Assembly: GCA_045590395.1 (NCBI GenBank)
Contig: JAZNQX010000040.1
Coordinates: forward strand, 1 to 21,052
DNA from: SIG607 sp045590395
GTDB taxonomy: Bacteria > Bacillota > Clostridia > Oscillospirales > Acutalibacteraceae
DNA: 21,052 nucleotides
Reading direction: 5' to 3'
The position numbers and the translations under genes were made by a program. The notes beneath the pieces are model-generated. The model was not told where the DNA came from and ran no database searches. It was given only the letters and a program-made list of their open reading frames with translations. Below are positions 8,232 to 15,329 of the stretch, piece by piece (the stretch's first letter is position 1; every line of letters begins with the position of its first letter).

Positions 8232-8263
8232 TTTCATTTTTTCAAAAATTATTCTTATCTTTG
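8232..8263 (+). promoter_or_regulatory. Bacteroidetes-type promoter upstream of denV
   Basis: TTTC (8232-8235), 20 nt spacer, then -7 box TATCTTTG (8256-8263), 25 nt before the denV ATG. The segment TTTCAAAAAT, two variable bases, TTCTTA, one pyrimidine, CTTTGTA is nearly identical to three sites on the minus strand in this window. The -7 box matches the Bacteroidetes TAnnTTTG consensus; the usual -33 TTTG is TTTC here. Confidence 0.8.
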
Positions 8264-8288
8264 TATATAATAAAAATATATTGTAAAG

Positions 8289-8765
8289 ATGACAAGAATA
8301 AACAGCGCCATTCCTGTTGAGCACCTCACAGATGAGCACCTTTTGGCTGAGCACCGCGAAATTAAGCGTATACCCGCTTGCTTTGATAAGACTAATTTTG
8401 ATACTCTTTATAAGCGTATTCCAGATAAGTTTTGCTTAGGTCCAGGTCATGTAACTTTTTTCTTTAACAAATTAATGTTTACTTATGACAGGTACTTGGC
8501 AATACACGCAGAATGCTTAAAACGCGGCTTTGAAGTCGCAGATTATCGCGGTAGCTGGTTCAAAGTTAAAAATCGTATACACTTTGACCATAACTGGCGC
8601 GGCTACAAGCCAACAGCTGAAGAAAAGAAATTATTGATAGACAGAATATCTTTACGTATAAATGAAAGCTTCAAGCCTTGCTTCCATTATTACGGTAAGC
8701 CTATCTCAAAGTTTGAAGCTATAAAACTACTAACGCAAGATGAGCAACATTTTGGAACGAGCTAA
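8289..8765 (+). CDS. denV: Pyrimidine-dimer DNA glycosylase/AP lyase, T4 endonuclease V (DenV) homologue
   Basis: 158 aa. The N terminus MTRIN, followed by HLLAEHREIKRIP, is the DenV signature. After Met removal Thr2 would be the catalytic nucleophile that forms the Schiff base; R3, H17, R23 and E24 match T4 R3, H16, R22 and catalytic E23 with one inserted residue. LGPGHVTFFFNKL closely matches the T4 GHVTFF segment, and the end has the YYGKPI motif. The family excises UV-induced cyclobutane dimers and nicks the abasic site. It is first after its own promoter, so it may be an early or independently expressed gene. It overlaps the next gene by 26 nt, and its C terminus extends slightly beyond T4 DenV. 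Confidence 0.95.
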   Translation: MTRINSAIPVEHLTDEHLLAEHREIKRIPACFDKTNFDTLYKRIPDKFCLGPGHVTFFFNKLMFTYDRYLAIHAECLKRGFEVADYRGSWFKVKNRIHFDHNWRGYKPTAEEKKLLIDRISLRINESFKPCFHYYGKPISKFEAIKLLTQDEQHFGTS

Positions 8766-9009
8766 CGCTATTGTAAATGAGCGAGCTGAAGAGAAAGACC
8801 GCATGTATGGTCCTTTCGACGAGTCAATAGAAAGAACCTGCGATATGTATAATCTTATGTCCATGCCGGATAAAAGGCTTGACCCGGAAGATATATTTAA
8901 GGTTTTAGTGGCTCTTAAGCTCTCAAGAGAAGCATACAACCATAAAGAAGATAACCTCCTTGATGCCGTAGCATATATCGGTGCCTGGAATAACTACAGA
9001 GAAAAATGA
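8740..9009 (+). CDS. DUF6378-like small phage protein
   Basis: 89 aa. The pattern ERAEEKDRMYGPF near the start, KVLVALKLSREAYN in the middle, and EDNLLDAVAYIGAW at the end matches a widespread phage family I recall as DUF6378 (recall, not a search). Members are helical and lie near dUTPase and thymidylate synthase genes, as here; acidic and lysine patches vaguely recall MazG-like or dUTPase-like all-alpha folds, but no catalytic set is proven. It begins in the denV tail. Confidence 0.8.
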   Translation: MSNILERANAIVNERAEEKDRMYGPFDESIERTCDMYNLMSMPDKRLDPEDIFKVLVALKLSREAYNHKEDNLLDAVAYIGAWNNYREK

Positions 9010-9200
9010 CAGCTGGGGAATTTACACGCAAACTTAAAACTGCTATTAACGAAGCAGGTTATACAAGCAACAACCTACAAATCATGAGCATAATTGATAT
9101 AACTCCTCCGGACAACGGCCCATTTGATATGGTACTCAGTGTTAGGTTGTATTCGTGCAAAGACCGCGAATTTTTAGAATTTATAATAGAAACAGATTAA
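9006..9200 (+). CDS. Small protein of unknown function
   Basis: 64 aa starting at ATGA over the preceding stop. The N terminus is a probable helix (GEFTRKLKTAINEAGY); the rest is alternating hydrophobic and polar, likely beta (MVLSVRLYSC, REFLEFIIE). No known motif recognised. Operon position between DUF6378-like and GNAT genes gives no clear job. Confidence 0.7.
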   Translation: MTAGEFTRKLKTAINEAGYTSNNLQIMSIIDITPPDNGPFDMVLSVRLYSCKDREFLEFIIETD

Positions 9201-9203
9201 GCT

Positions 9204-9551
9204 ATGAACTTTGATGTAATCACAAAATTTTGGGATAACCAGACTGAGTTATCTATACTTTCTAAAGACCAGAAGGCAAGCTGCCGTATGGATATTTACA
9301 AAGACGAGCCCAGCGTAGCTGTTCTTAGCGGGTTATACATTGATGAGTCTTATAGACAACAGGGCCTGGGGCGGGAGCTATTACGCTATTGCTTTGACGT
9401 AGCTAAGTATCACGGTTGCGTAAAAGTTCAATTACGCAGTGATTTAGACTTCACTAATCCAAATGACCAAGGTAACTGGATTCAGCCTTGGTATATGCGC
9501 GAAGGCTTTCAACCGATAGCAAGCCAAACATGGCTTGAAAAAGAACTCTAA
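9204..9551 (+). CDS. GNAT-family N-acetyltransferase
   Basis: 115 aa. Motif A of the GNAT fold is plain: LSGLYIDESYRQQGLGRELL, with the R51-QQ-G-L-G56 acetyl-CoA pyrophosphate loop. Following helix (CFDVAKYHGC) and strand (VKVQLRSDL) fit motif B, and WYMREGFQPI is the usual YxxxGF end. The length is near the minimum for the fold. Substrate unknown: could be a host protein, a small molecule, or a nucleobase in modified DNA. Two nt separate it from the previous stop. Confidence 0.88.
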   Translation: MNFDVITKFWDNQTELSILSKDQKASCRMDIYKDEPSVAVLSGLYIDESYRQQGLGRELLRYCFDVAKYHGCVKVQLRSDLDFTNPNDQGNWIQPWYMREGFQPIASQTWLEKEL

Positions 9552-9564
9552 TAAAAGCATAAAC

Positions 9565-10095
9565 ATGGAAACATTACGATTTGCTAAAGTGAGAGACGTA
9601 AAGTCTCCAGAAAGGGGCACGGCTAAGTCAGCCGGAATTGACTTCTTTGTCCCAAATGACTTTTTTACCACTCAGTTAGCCCCAGGAGATGACTTGCTTA
9701 TACCTTCAGGTATTAAGGTAAATATACCAGAGGGCTATATGCTTATGGGCGCTGATAAGTCCGGAGTGGCTACTTCTAAACAAGCTGTTGTCGGTACTGG
9801 CCGCATGCCTAAAGAAGGCGCATTTATGAGTCCTATTATAATAGGCGCGAAGATTATAGATGAAGACTTTCAAGGTGAACTTCATATACATCTTATAAAT
9901 GTAGGTAATTTCCCAGTTACAATAAAACCTGGCATAAAAATAGCACAATTTATACTCGTGCCGGTAGATTATTGCGCTCTTGAGGAAGTACCAGCAGATA
10001 GGCTTTTTACTGAAGTAACGGAGCGTGGGTCAGGCTGCTTCGGTTCGACCAATACAAAGGACCTTATTAACCAAAGTAGGTCTGACAGAGTATAA
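9565..10095 (+). CDS. dut: dUTPase (trimeric dUTP pyrophosphatase family)
   Basis: 176 aa from this ATG; an in-frame ATG at 9535 lies inside the GNAT gene and adds ten unconvincing residues. Motif I SAGIDFFV (D26), motif II ADKSGVATSK, motif III IIDEDFQGELHIHL, motif IV GIKIAQFILVPV, motif V RGSGCFGSTN. Motif II departs from the usual GRSSxAxKG and the motif III Tyr that stacks on the uracil is Phe, so activity or specificity may differ (dCTP/dUTP enzymes share this fold). Expected role: remove dUTP and supply dUMP to the pyrimidine pathway next door. Confidence 0.92.
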   Translation: METLRFAKVRDVKSPERGTAKSAGIDFFVPNDFFTTQLAPGDDLLIPSGIKVNIPEGYMLMGADKSGVATSKQAVVGTGRMPKEGAFMSPIIIGAKIIDEDFQGELHIHLINVGNFPVTIKPGIKIAQFILVPVDYCALEEVPADRLFTEVTERGSGCFGSTNTKDLINQSRSDRV

Positions 10096-10114
10096 ACTTT
10101 TAACAACTAATACT

Positions 10115-10594
10115 ATGACAACACAACAGCTAAACGCTTTATTTAAGCTCAATGACTTTTGTAACAATCACAAAATTGAGTACGCCGTGACCGGTACATG
10201 CGCATTGTCTATCTTAGGCATGCCCGCTAAGAGCCTACCTGACGACATAGACATTATAGTGTTCCATCCTACAGACGCAATACTAAGAGCTCTCAAAGAA
10301 CTGGAAAACCTTTCGGTCTATCCGAAAGTAGAATACGAGAAGTCTATAACCTATACATTTGAAGTTGGTGGAGTGAAAGTAAACGCTATGATTGACCCGA
10401 AGTCTTCTTACGAGGACATGGAAAGAGACCTTTTAACGATTGCTATGACTGACGAAGTAGCTTGCCGCCGTCACCTCATCAGTATTCAGAAAATGAACAA
10501 AGCATGGGCCGCTAAAATGGCTTTAGCTCGTCCAAAAGATATAGCCTACGCAGTACAGGCTATTAACTTTCTCACCACACCACTAACGTACTAA
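10115..10594 (+). CDS. Nucleotidyltransferase-fold protein (AbiEii/MNT-like)
   Basis: 159 aa. TGTCALSILGM (26-36) followed by DDIDIIVF (D44, D46) matches the G-x-A-L loop and DxD metal pair of the DNA polymerase beta-like nucleotidyltransferase fold, seen in AbiEii toxins, MNT antitoxins and related proteins; VKVNAMID may give the third strand and acidic residue. A reading frame extends upstream into dut, but the ATG at 10115 follows the dut stop and a typical AT-rich leader, so I chose it. It lies 2 nt before the ThyA-family gene. Role unknown: could modify a nucleotide, a tRNA or a host protein. Confidence 0.7.
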   Translation: MTTQQLNALFKLNDFCNNHKIEYAVTGTCALSILGMPAKSLPDDIDIIVFHPTDAILRALKELENLSVYPKVEYEKSITYTFEVGGVKVNAMIDPKSSYEDMERDLLTIAMTDEVACRRHLISIQKMNKAWAAKMALARPKDIAYAVQAINFLTTPLTY

Positions 10595-10596
10595 CT

Positions 10597-11508
10597 ATGA
10601 AACAGTATATAGACCTCCTACGAGAGGTATACATTTATGGTATATGGAAAGACCCTGCAAGAGCAGGCATGCCTCGTACTAAAGAAGTGTTTTGCCGTAC
10701 AATGCGCTTTAATATGGCGGATGGCTTTCCTCTTCTCACTACTAAGAAAATGTTTACCAAAGGTATCGTATCAGAGTTGCTTTGGTTCCTTAAAGGCGAC
10801 ACCAATATAAAGTACCTCCTTGATAACGGTAATAAGATTTGGGTTGATGATGCCTATAAGTTCTATAAGCGTAGAGGCGGTAAGATGACCAAAGATGAAT
10901 GGCTTGAAGCTGTAAAGGCGGGTGAGCCTGAAATTATTAGAGACCAGAGAACAGGCTTTAGGTATGGCGAATGCGGAGCAATCTATGGCGAACAGTGGAG
11001 GAGCTTTGGCTTTGAAGGCTTTGACCAGATTGCTCATGTTATAGATGCTCTTAAGAACAGGCCTAATGAAAGGTACCATATCATTGATGCTTGGGACCCT
11101 TGTATTTATCTTGACCCAGTATTCCACCGAGCTGCTCTTCCTGCTTGTCACGTATTCTATCAGTTCTGCGTAAGAGAAGGAAAGCTTGACCTTATGATGC
11201 TTCAGAGAAGCTGTGATATGCTCTTAGGTGTCCCGTTTGACTTGGCTATGTGCGGACTACTCTTACATCTCGTTGCTCTTGAGGTAGGCCTTGAGCCCGG
11301 TGAGTTCGTATGGGTCGGCAATTCAGTACATTTGTACGAGAATCACCTGGAGCAAGCCGCAGAGCAGATTAGCCGTGAGCCTCTCCCATTATGTAAGATA
11401 CAAATAAACAAGAAAGAGTCTCTGCGAGACTACGAAGTTTCAGACATTAAGTTTGTAGATTACGTAAGTCACGCAGCCATTAAAGCACCTTTAAGCGTAG
11501 GAGTATAA
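10597..11508 (+). CDS. ThyA-family pyrimidine C5 methylase/hydroxymethylase, possibly dCMP-specific
   Basis: 303 aa with the thymidylate synthase fold: MRFNMADGFPLLTTKK, ELLWFLKGDTNI, IYGEQWR, nucleophile Cys184 in LPACHVFYQF, QRSCD (R204, D207), and the HLYENH dUMP sugar contact. But the segment normally LPFN is VPFD: Asp215 sits where E. coli ThyA has Asn177, the residue reading the pyrimidine 4-position. Asp there occurs in T4 dCMP hydroxymethylase, and the Asn-to-Asp mutant of bacterial ThyA favours dCMP. The RRIIVSAWN segment is also altered (RYHIIDAWD). An insert near residues 90-125 makes it longer than E. coli ThyA (264 aa). A variant thymidylate synthase remains possible. A dUTPase gene lies just upstream, so dUMP supply is also encoded. 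Confidence 0.88.
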   Translation: MKQYIDLLREVYIYGIWKDPARAGMPRTKEVFCRTMRFNMADGFPLLTTKKMFTKGIVSELLWFLKGDTNIKYLLDNGNKIWVDDAYKFYKRRGGKMTKDEWLEAVKAGEPEIIRDQRTGFRYGECGAIYGEQWRSFGFEGFDQIAHVIDALKNRPNERYHIIDAWDPCIYLDPVFHRAALPACHVFYQFCVREGKLDLMMLQRSCDMLLGVPFDLAMCGLLLHLVALEVGLEPGEFVWVGNSVHLYENHLEQAAEQISREPLPLCKIQINKKESLRDYEVSDIKFVDYVSHAAIKAPLSVGV

Positions 11509-11511
11509 AGT

Positions 11512-11685
11512 ATGAAAGAGAAATTAATCAACCTCAGAAAAGCACTTTTGAAACAAGCAGAAGAGTGTCAACAAAGGATGCTTGCTGCTAATAAAAGGGA
11601 ATCCTGGGAATATGGCTATAACCACGGGGCTAAAGATTCCAGTATAATGATAGTCAACTCAATTAGTAAAATTTTGGAGGAATAG
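11512..11685 (+). CDS. Small helical protein of unknown function
   Basis: 57 aa: Lys/Glu/Gln-rich first half, a probable coiled-coil helix (LRKALLKQAEEC), then WEYGYNHGAKDSSIM and another helix. It starts 3 nt after the ThyA-family stop. GGAGG lies just before its stop, giving a Shine-Dalgarno-like site for whatever follows. No family recognised. Confidence 0.6.
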   Translation: MKEKLINLRKALLKQAEECQQRMLAANKRESWEYGYNHGAKDSSIMIVNSISKILEE

Positions 11686-11686
11686 T

Positions 11687-11737
11687 ATGTGGGATTATTG
11701 TACAAGTGAATATAGACTTAGTGTCTTGAAAAAATAG
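11687..11737 (+). CDS. Possible 16-residue peptide
   Basis: ATG follows a GGAGG at good spacing (7 nt) and codes for 16 residues ending LKK. Too short to judge by content; supported only by the ribosome-binding site and position. It may be a leader peptide or a decayed gene start. Confidence 0.25.
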   Translation: MWDYCTSEYRLSVLKK

Positions 11738-11764
11738 TAAACTGGCTAAAAATCTATTGGTAAT

Positions 11765-12007
11765 ATGACGCGAAGAAAAGAAATAGAAAAGGCTGCAAAG
11801 CAGAAATATCCATATGAGGGAGGAATAAAAGGAATGATATGTGAAAATTCAATACCTATCTTTATCCAAGGGGCTGAGTGGGCTGATAAGACTATGCTTG
11901 AGAAGGCTTGTGAGTGGATGAAACTTCGATTGGTTGCCCGTATAGGTAGTGCGGATGCACATGAATTTTTGACCGAGTTTAGAAAAGCAATGGAGGAATC
12001 GCTATGA
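11765..12007 (+). CDS. Small conserved-looking Bacteroidetes phage protein
   Basis: 80 aa: MTRRKEIEKAAKQKYPY at the start and FIQGAEWADKTMLEKACEWMK in the middle, a pattern I associate with hypothetical proteins of Bacteroides phages and mobile elements (recall only). Mostly helical, no catalytic motif. Starts with the ATG at 11765; ends in an ATGA overlap with the next gene. Base and codon use here (AAA, GAA, few TTA/AGC cassettes) look different from the upstream operon, suggesting recent acquisition. Confidence 0.8.
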   Translation: MTRRKEIEKAAKQKYPYEGGIKGMICENSIPIFIQGAEWADKTMLEKACEWMKLRLVARIGSADAHEFLTEFRKAMEESL

Positions 12008-12759
12008 AATATGGAGTAGGTGACCGCGTACGAATCAAGAGTATTGATTGGTATAATGAAAACAAAGACAAAATGGAGCGTATTTGTTTTAAGCACGAAA
12101 ATTTTATACCCGAAATGTCTCAATATTGTGGTAAGATACTAACAATAAAACAAGTTGAGGAAAAATTTGAATATTACCTTGTGTCAGAATGTGGATTTGC
12201 GTGGGCAGACGAAATGATTGAAGGAATTGTGAAGGAAGAAAATAATGATTGTAAAAAATGCAGTTCAATACACAATTCTACAAAATGTTTATTTATGGAT
12301 AATTGTCCTCATAACAAACAGAAAAATATTATTGAAATTCCTAAAGATTACGTTCTTAAAGACGAGAACGGCAACATCATCAACGCAACGAAGATTGTCT
12401 TGGAGAAGAAGAAAAAGGAGTATCCGAAGACTTATGAGGAGTGCGTTAACGAATTAGATACACACAAAGTTGTTGCTGCATGTGCTTGGGAAAAAGAAAT
12501 GAAGGCACTTCAAACTCTTTTCGTCTGCCGTGATGCCTATCGGAAGATAGCAGGAGAGGAGTTGGGATTGGGGAAACCTTGGAAACCCGATTGGAATAAT
12601 ATTTCAGATAAGTATTGTATATATTTTGTCAGTGGAGACGTATGGACAAAAGAATGTCAAACAAGACGATGCCTTTTTGCTTTCCCAACACCTGAAATGC
12701 GAGATGCTTTCTATGAGAATTTTAAGGAAGAAATTGAAATTTGTAGGGAGTTATTGTAA
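12004..12759 (+). CDS. Multi-part hypothetical protein with SH3-like N terminus and Cys cluster
   Basis: 251 aa. Residues 1-78 (YGVGDRVRIKS, then GKILTIKQVEE, ECGFAWADEMIE) look like a small SH3/KOW-type beta-barrel. A Cys-rich linker follows (CKKCSSIHNSTKC and CPHNK), possibly a zinc site. The C-terminal half (ALQTLFVCRDAYRKIAGEEL, then GKPWKPDW, then a YCIYF strand) is a pattern I recall from Bacteroidetes phage hypotheticals. It overlaps the previous gene by 4 nt and shares its different codon style. Function unknown; the mosaic architecture suggests joining of smaller phage modules. Confidence 0.8.
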   Translation: MKYGVGDRVRIKSIDWYNENKDKMERICFKHENFIPEMSQYCGKILTIKQVEEKFEYYLVSECGFAWADEMIEGIVKEENNDCKKCSSIHNSTKCLFMDNCPHNKQKNIIEIPKDYVLKDENGNIINATKIVLEKKKKEYPKTYEECVNELDTHKVVAACAWEKEMKALQTLFVCRDAYRKIAGEELGLGKPWKPDWNNISDKYCIYFVSGDVWTKECQTRRCLFAFPTPEMRDAFYENFKEEIEICRELL

Positions 12760-12810
12760 AAAGGGGGTGTTAATATGAGAGACCTTGAAGAATATTTAAA
12801 AAAATAAGAA

Positions 12811-12993
12811 ATGAAGAAAATAATTAAACATCTAAAAAGCGCCGGGCTGTTTATACTCGGCGTGCTTTATTACCCGATATATGTACTCGGGTGGGTACTG
12901 CAGAAAATTGCCAAGATACTTTTAGCTTTTTCCTATGTACTGGGAATGAGGCCTTATAAGGCTTGGCGCATACTTATAAATTTATTCTATTAG
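12811..12993 (+). CDS. Small membrane protein
   Basis: 60 aa with hydrophobic residues 11-45 (AGLFILGVLYYPIYVLGWVL, then IAKILLAFSYVLGM), enough for one or two transmembrane helices, and a basic N terminus (KKIIKHLK) favouring an inside start. It ends 3 nt before the next gene. A holin-like role cannot be excluded, but no lysis neighbour is seen. Confidence 0.65.
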   Translation: MKKIIKHLKSAGLFILGVLYYPIYVLGWVLQKIAKILLAFSYVLGMRPYKAWRILINLFY

Positions 12994-12996
12994 CTT

Positions 12997-13800
12997 ATGG
13001 ACCAAACATCTCCACAGCCTGGGCTTAATGAGCAGGAACTGCTTGAATTTCTACATGAGATTACTTCTATGGACGAGGCTATATCCGAAGAGGAGGCTGC
13101 AGTAGAGGAGTCCGAGCTCGAAGAGCAATCCTGGTTTGAAGCCATAAAAGAGGAAAAGAACAAAGAGGTAAAGCGTATGATATATGAGCCTTCAGGCGAG
13201 CGCGCTGAGAGAACACAGAAGATGCATCGCGAGAGGGTTCTACTTAAAACACGTATACAGCGCTCGGCCTTTGACCAGTCAGAACTTCCTCTTACTGAAA
13301 GGCTTTCTAAGGACGATATTAAGCTGCTCATTGACGCTTTGACAGAAAAGCAGGTTGCTCTTGTTGAGCATTACACTTTGTACATAACCGCTCGTATCAA
13401 GGCATTACTCTTGCCGTTCATACCTGGCATACTTAGGAAAGCTTACCGAAGGTTCCCTAACGCCTTAAAAGAGTGCCCCGGTTTTTTATACAGAACCGAG
13501 GAAGACTACGGCAATAAGATTTTCTTTGTTAAGCCTCAGATACCTTACTTTATAGAGCAAGGTACCGAGATGGATTTTATAAGAAGCCTTGATGAGAGTC
13601 ACAATGTAGCCGCTATAGATAAAGCGGTATCTAATTATCACCAGGCCCGTGAGCGGCTCTTTACCAAAGAGACAGGTATAGCTGCGGCCATACCGAGATA
13701 TGGCTTAAAGACTTACTTTGACTTGTTAAATCATAATGTGGTTTGGTTTAGTAGCTTTTACTTAAAGAAAACCGGCAAACCTCTTAAACTCGTAGATTGA
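12997..13800 (+). CDS. 267-residue phage protein of unknown function
   Basis: The N-terminal 70 residues are strongly acidic (EEEAAVEESELEEQ), then a basic helical segment (ERTQKMHRERVLLKTRIQRS), then a globular domain with TARIKALLLPFIPGILRKAYRRFP and IFFVKPQIPYFIEQG. No signal peptide or zinc site. The acidic-then-basic layout resembles proteins that bind nucleic acids or sit in scaffolds, which is only an impression. It is followed by the OmpR-like regulator after one base, so the two are likely co-translated and could work together. Confidence 0.8.
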   Translation: MDQTSPQPGLNEQELLEFLHEITSMDEAISEEEAAVEESELEEQSWFEAIKEEKNKEVKRMIYEPSGERAERTQKMHRERVLLKTRIQRSAFDQSELPLTERLSKDDIKLLIDALTEKQVALVEHYTLYITARIKALLLPFIPGILRKAYRRFPNALKECPGFLYRTEEDYGNKIFFVKPQIPYFIEQGTEMDFIRSLDESHNVAAIDKAVSNYHQARERLFTKETGIAAAIPRYGLKTYFDLLNHNVVWFSSFYLKKTGKPLKLVD

Positions 13801-13801
13801 T

Positions 13802-14452
13802 ATGTACTACATAGCTATACACCAGAATAAACTGCACATAGACTTTATAGATTATCTTAAGAGTCAAGGCTTTGCAGTAGACATCAAGTCTGGAGACGAA
13901 CTTATAGAGGGGGCCGCTGATAAAGCTTATGACTTAGCCATATCAGAGGATATAAACATTATACGCGCTATAAAGAGTTTTAATGCTAATATAGCGATAG
14001 CCTATATGCCAAAGAGCGAAGACTGCTATGAAGGAAATAGCATAGAGGCTCTTTTAGCTGGCGCGGATATATGTATAGTCAAGCCATTCTCTTTACGCTA
14101 CGCTTTATCCTGTATACAAGCTTTGCTTAAGCGTGTCGGTAGTCAAGCTATTCCCGCTAACTACACTATAAACGCATATACTTTTATACCTAAGGACCAG
14201 GTGCTTATATTAGGCGACTTAGAGCAAAAGCTTACTTTACAAGAAACGCAGGTGCTCACACTTCTATGCCAATATAAGGGTACCCTGCTCCCGAAAGAGC
14301 TTGTCTTACGTGAGATATGGCGAGAAAATAACTACTTTAACAAACGTGTACTTAATACTATTATAACGTGGCTACGTAAGCACTTCGTTTATGACAAGCG
14401 CATTAAAATAGAAAGTGTTAAGGGCAAAGGCTATATCTTTACAACTGAATAA
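13802..14452 (+). CDS. OmpR/PhoB-like transcription factor with degenerate receiver domain
   Basis: 216 aa. Residues 1-112 keep the outline of a response-regulator receiver, including GADICIVKPFSLRYAL with Lys94 in the usual KPF. The acidic pair at the start is missing (IHQNKL), and the phosphoacceptor segment reads DLAISED, putting Glu49 where Asp is expected. That suggests phosphorylation-independent, perhaps permanently active, behaviour. Residues about 125-216 are a winged-helix DNA-binding domain: LTLQETQVLTLLCQYKG, ELVLREIW, NTIITWLRK, and KGKGYIF at the wing. It is last in the forward operon, directly before the terminator, suiting a switch to later phage genes or interference with host regulation. 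Helix content and family are sure; the role is inference. Confidence 0.9.
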   Translation: MYYIAIHQNKLHIDFIDYLKSQGFAVDIKSGDELIEGAADKAYDLAISEDINIIRAIKSFNANIAIAYMPKSEDCYEGNSIEALLAGADICIVKPFSLRYALSCIQALLKRVGSQAIPANYTINAYTFIPKDQVLILGDLEQKLTLQETQVLTLLCQYKGTLLPKELVLREIWRENNYFNKRVLNTIITWLRKHFVYDKRIKIESVKGKGYIFTTE

Positions 14453-14454
14453 AA

Positions 14455-14488
14455 AAAGACCATCAAGCTTGTAAACTTGATGGTCTTT
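14455..14488. terminator. Bidirectional intrinsic terminator between converging operons
   Basis: GACCATCAAG (14458-14467) pairs perfectly with CTTGATGGTC (14476-14485), extended by AAA/TTT to 13 pairs, with an 8-nt loop. A-tract on the left and T-rich sequence on the right serve both strands. It separates the + operon end (14452) from the minus operon end (14487). Confidence 0.92.
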
Positions 14489-14990
14489 ATAGTCCTTGCA
14501 GGAGGAGGTCTTTACGTATCTTTAGTCGTCCCTGCGATACCTCTTTGAAATGTTTTAACCACAGTAAGCAGCCCTTGCCTTTACGCCAATCTCCTGTAGC
14601 AAATCCAATCTCTTTACCCGTACTGTTGAGCCTTAACTCGTACGTACCTTTGTATACTGTTTGTCCTACGCTTACTCGATAAGAATACAATTCTATATGT
14701 TTGCAATCTGGACAAAGCCTGATACGAAAGAAGTAGTCCTTAGCCATTTCTTGCTCAGCGTCAAAGTCTACTTCTTTCTGGACAAGAGGAACAAAGGTAG
14801 CTTCTATCATATCGTTATCGATATATTGCCAACCCTCTTTGATTATAAAGCCATTAGGAAAATATTCTGCGACCTCTAAGGCCTCATCTAAATTATCGTC
14901 ATCAAGCGGCTCCTCCTCTGCGTATAAGTAGAAAAACGCGTCATTCGAAAGAATGAAGTCCCTTGAGTTGTTATAATCCGGCTCGAACAT
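14487..14990 (-). CDS. Hypothetical 167-aa protein, end of minus operon
   Basis: Acidic N-terminal half (EEEPLDDDNLDEALEVAEYFP), then a probable beta-rich domain with RLCPDCKHIELYSYRV and the TGDWRKGKGCLLWLKHF segment. One CPDC pair could bind metal but no second pair is evident. Its ATG overlaps the previous gene's stop region by one base. The terminator hairpin begins in its final codons. Family not recognised. Confidence 0.75.
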   Translation of the reverse strand: MFEPDYNNSRDFILSNDAFFYLYAEEEPLDDDNLDEALEVAEYFPNGFIIKEGWQYIDNDMIEATFVPLVQKEVDFDAEQEMAKDYFFRIRLCPDCKHIELYSYRVSVGQTVYKGTYELRLNSTGKEIGFATGDWRKGKGCLLWLKHFKEVSQGRLKIRKDLLLQGL

Positions 14991-15316
14991 CAGAAAAATC
15001 TCCTATAAAAATCAAGCACTTTATTAAGCTTAGCGTCCCTTTCAGCTTGAACCTTAAACTGCGCGATGGCTTTATCCCGACTATCTGGGTCCATATCCAT
15101 GAACTCCTGAAGTCGTTCTATCCAATCTTCATATTGCTCGACTTTATCCTTGAGTTCGATGTTTTCATTTTCAAGTTTGCGCATACGTTCCATTGCGCAA
15201 TTATACCGTTTTTCTAAAAAAATAGAGTATTCTTTAAGAGATTTTTCACGCTTTGCGTACTGCGCAGCAATTTCATTGATAAGTTGCGCTTTAATCTGTT
15301 TCTTAGTTTCTTTCAT
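14990..15316 (-). CDS. Coiled-coil protein of unknown function
   Basis: 108 aa, nearly all charged helix. Heptad-like runs such as MERMRKLENENIELKDKVEQ and YEDWIERLQEF point to a coiled coil, probably dimeric. Basic start (KETKKQIKAQ). It sits between two unknown proteins with 1-14 nt spacing. A bridging or anti-host role is possible; nothing specific is visible. Confidence 0.8.
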   Translation of the reverse strand: MKETKKQIKAQLINEIAAQYAKREKSLKEYSIFLEKRYNCAMERMRKLENENIELKDKVEQYEDWIERLQEFMDMDPDSRDKAIAQFKVQAERDAKLNKVLDFYRRFF

Positions 15317-15329
15317 GGCCTATAGATTT

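Noticed and set aside
12775..12807. 10-residue peptide frame before the 60-aa membrane protein
   Set aside because: Too short, no clear Shine-Dalgarno sequence at proper spacing beyond a G-rich run, and no supporting overlap.
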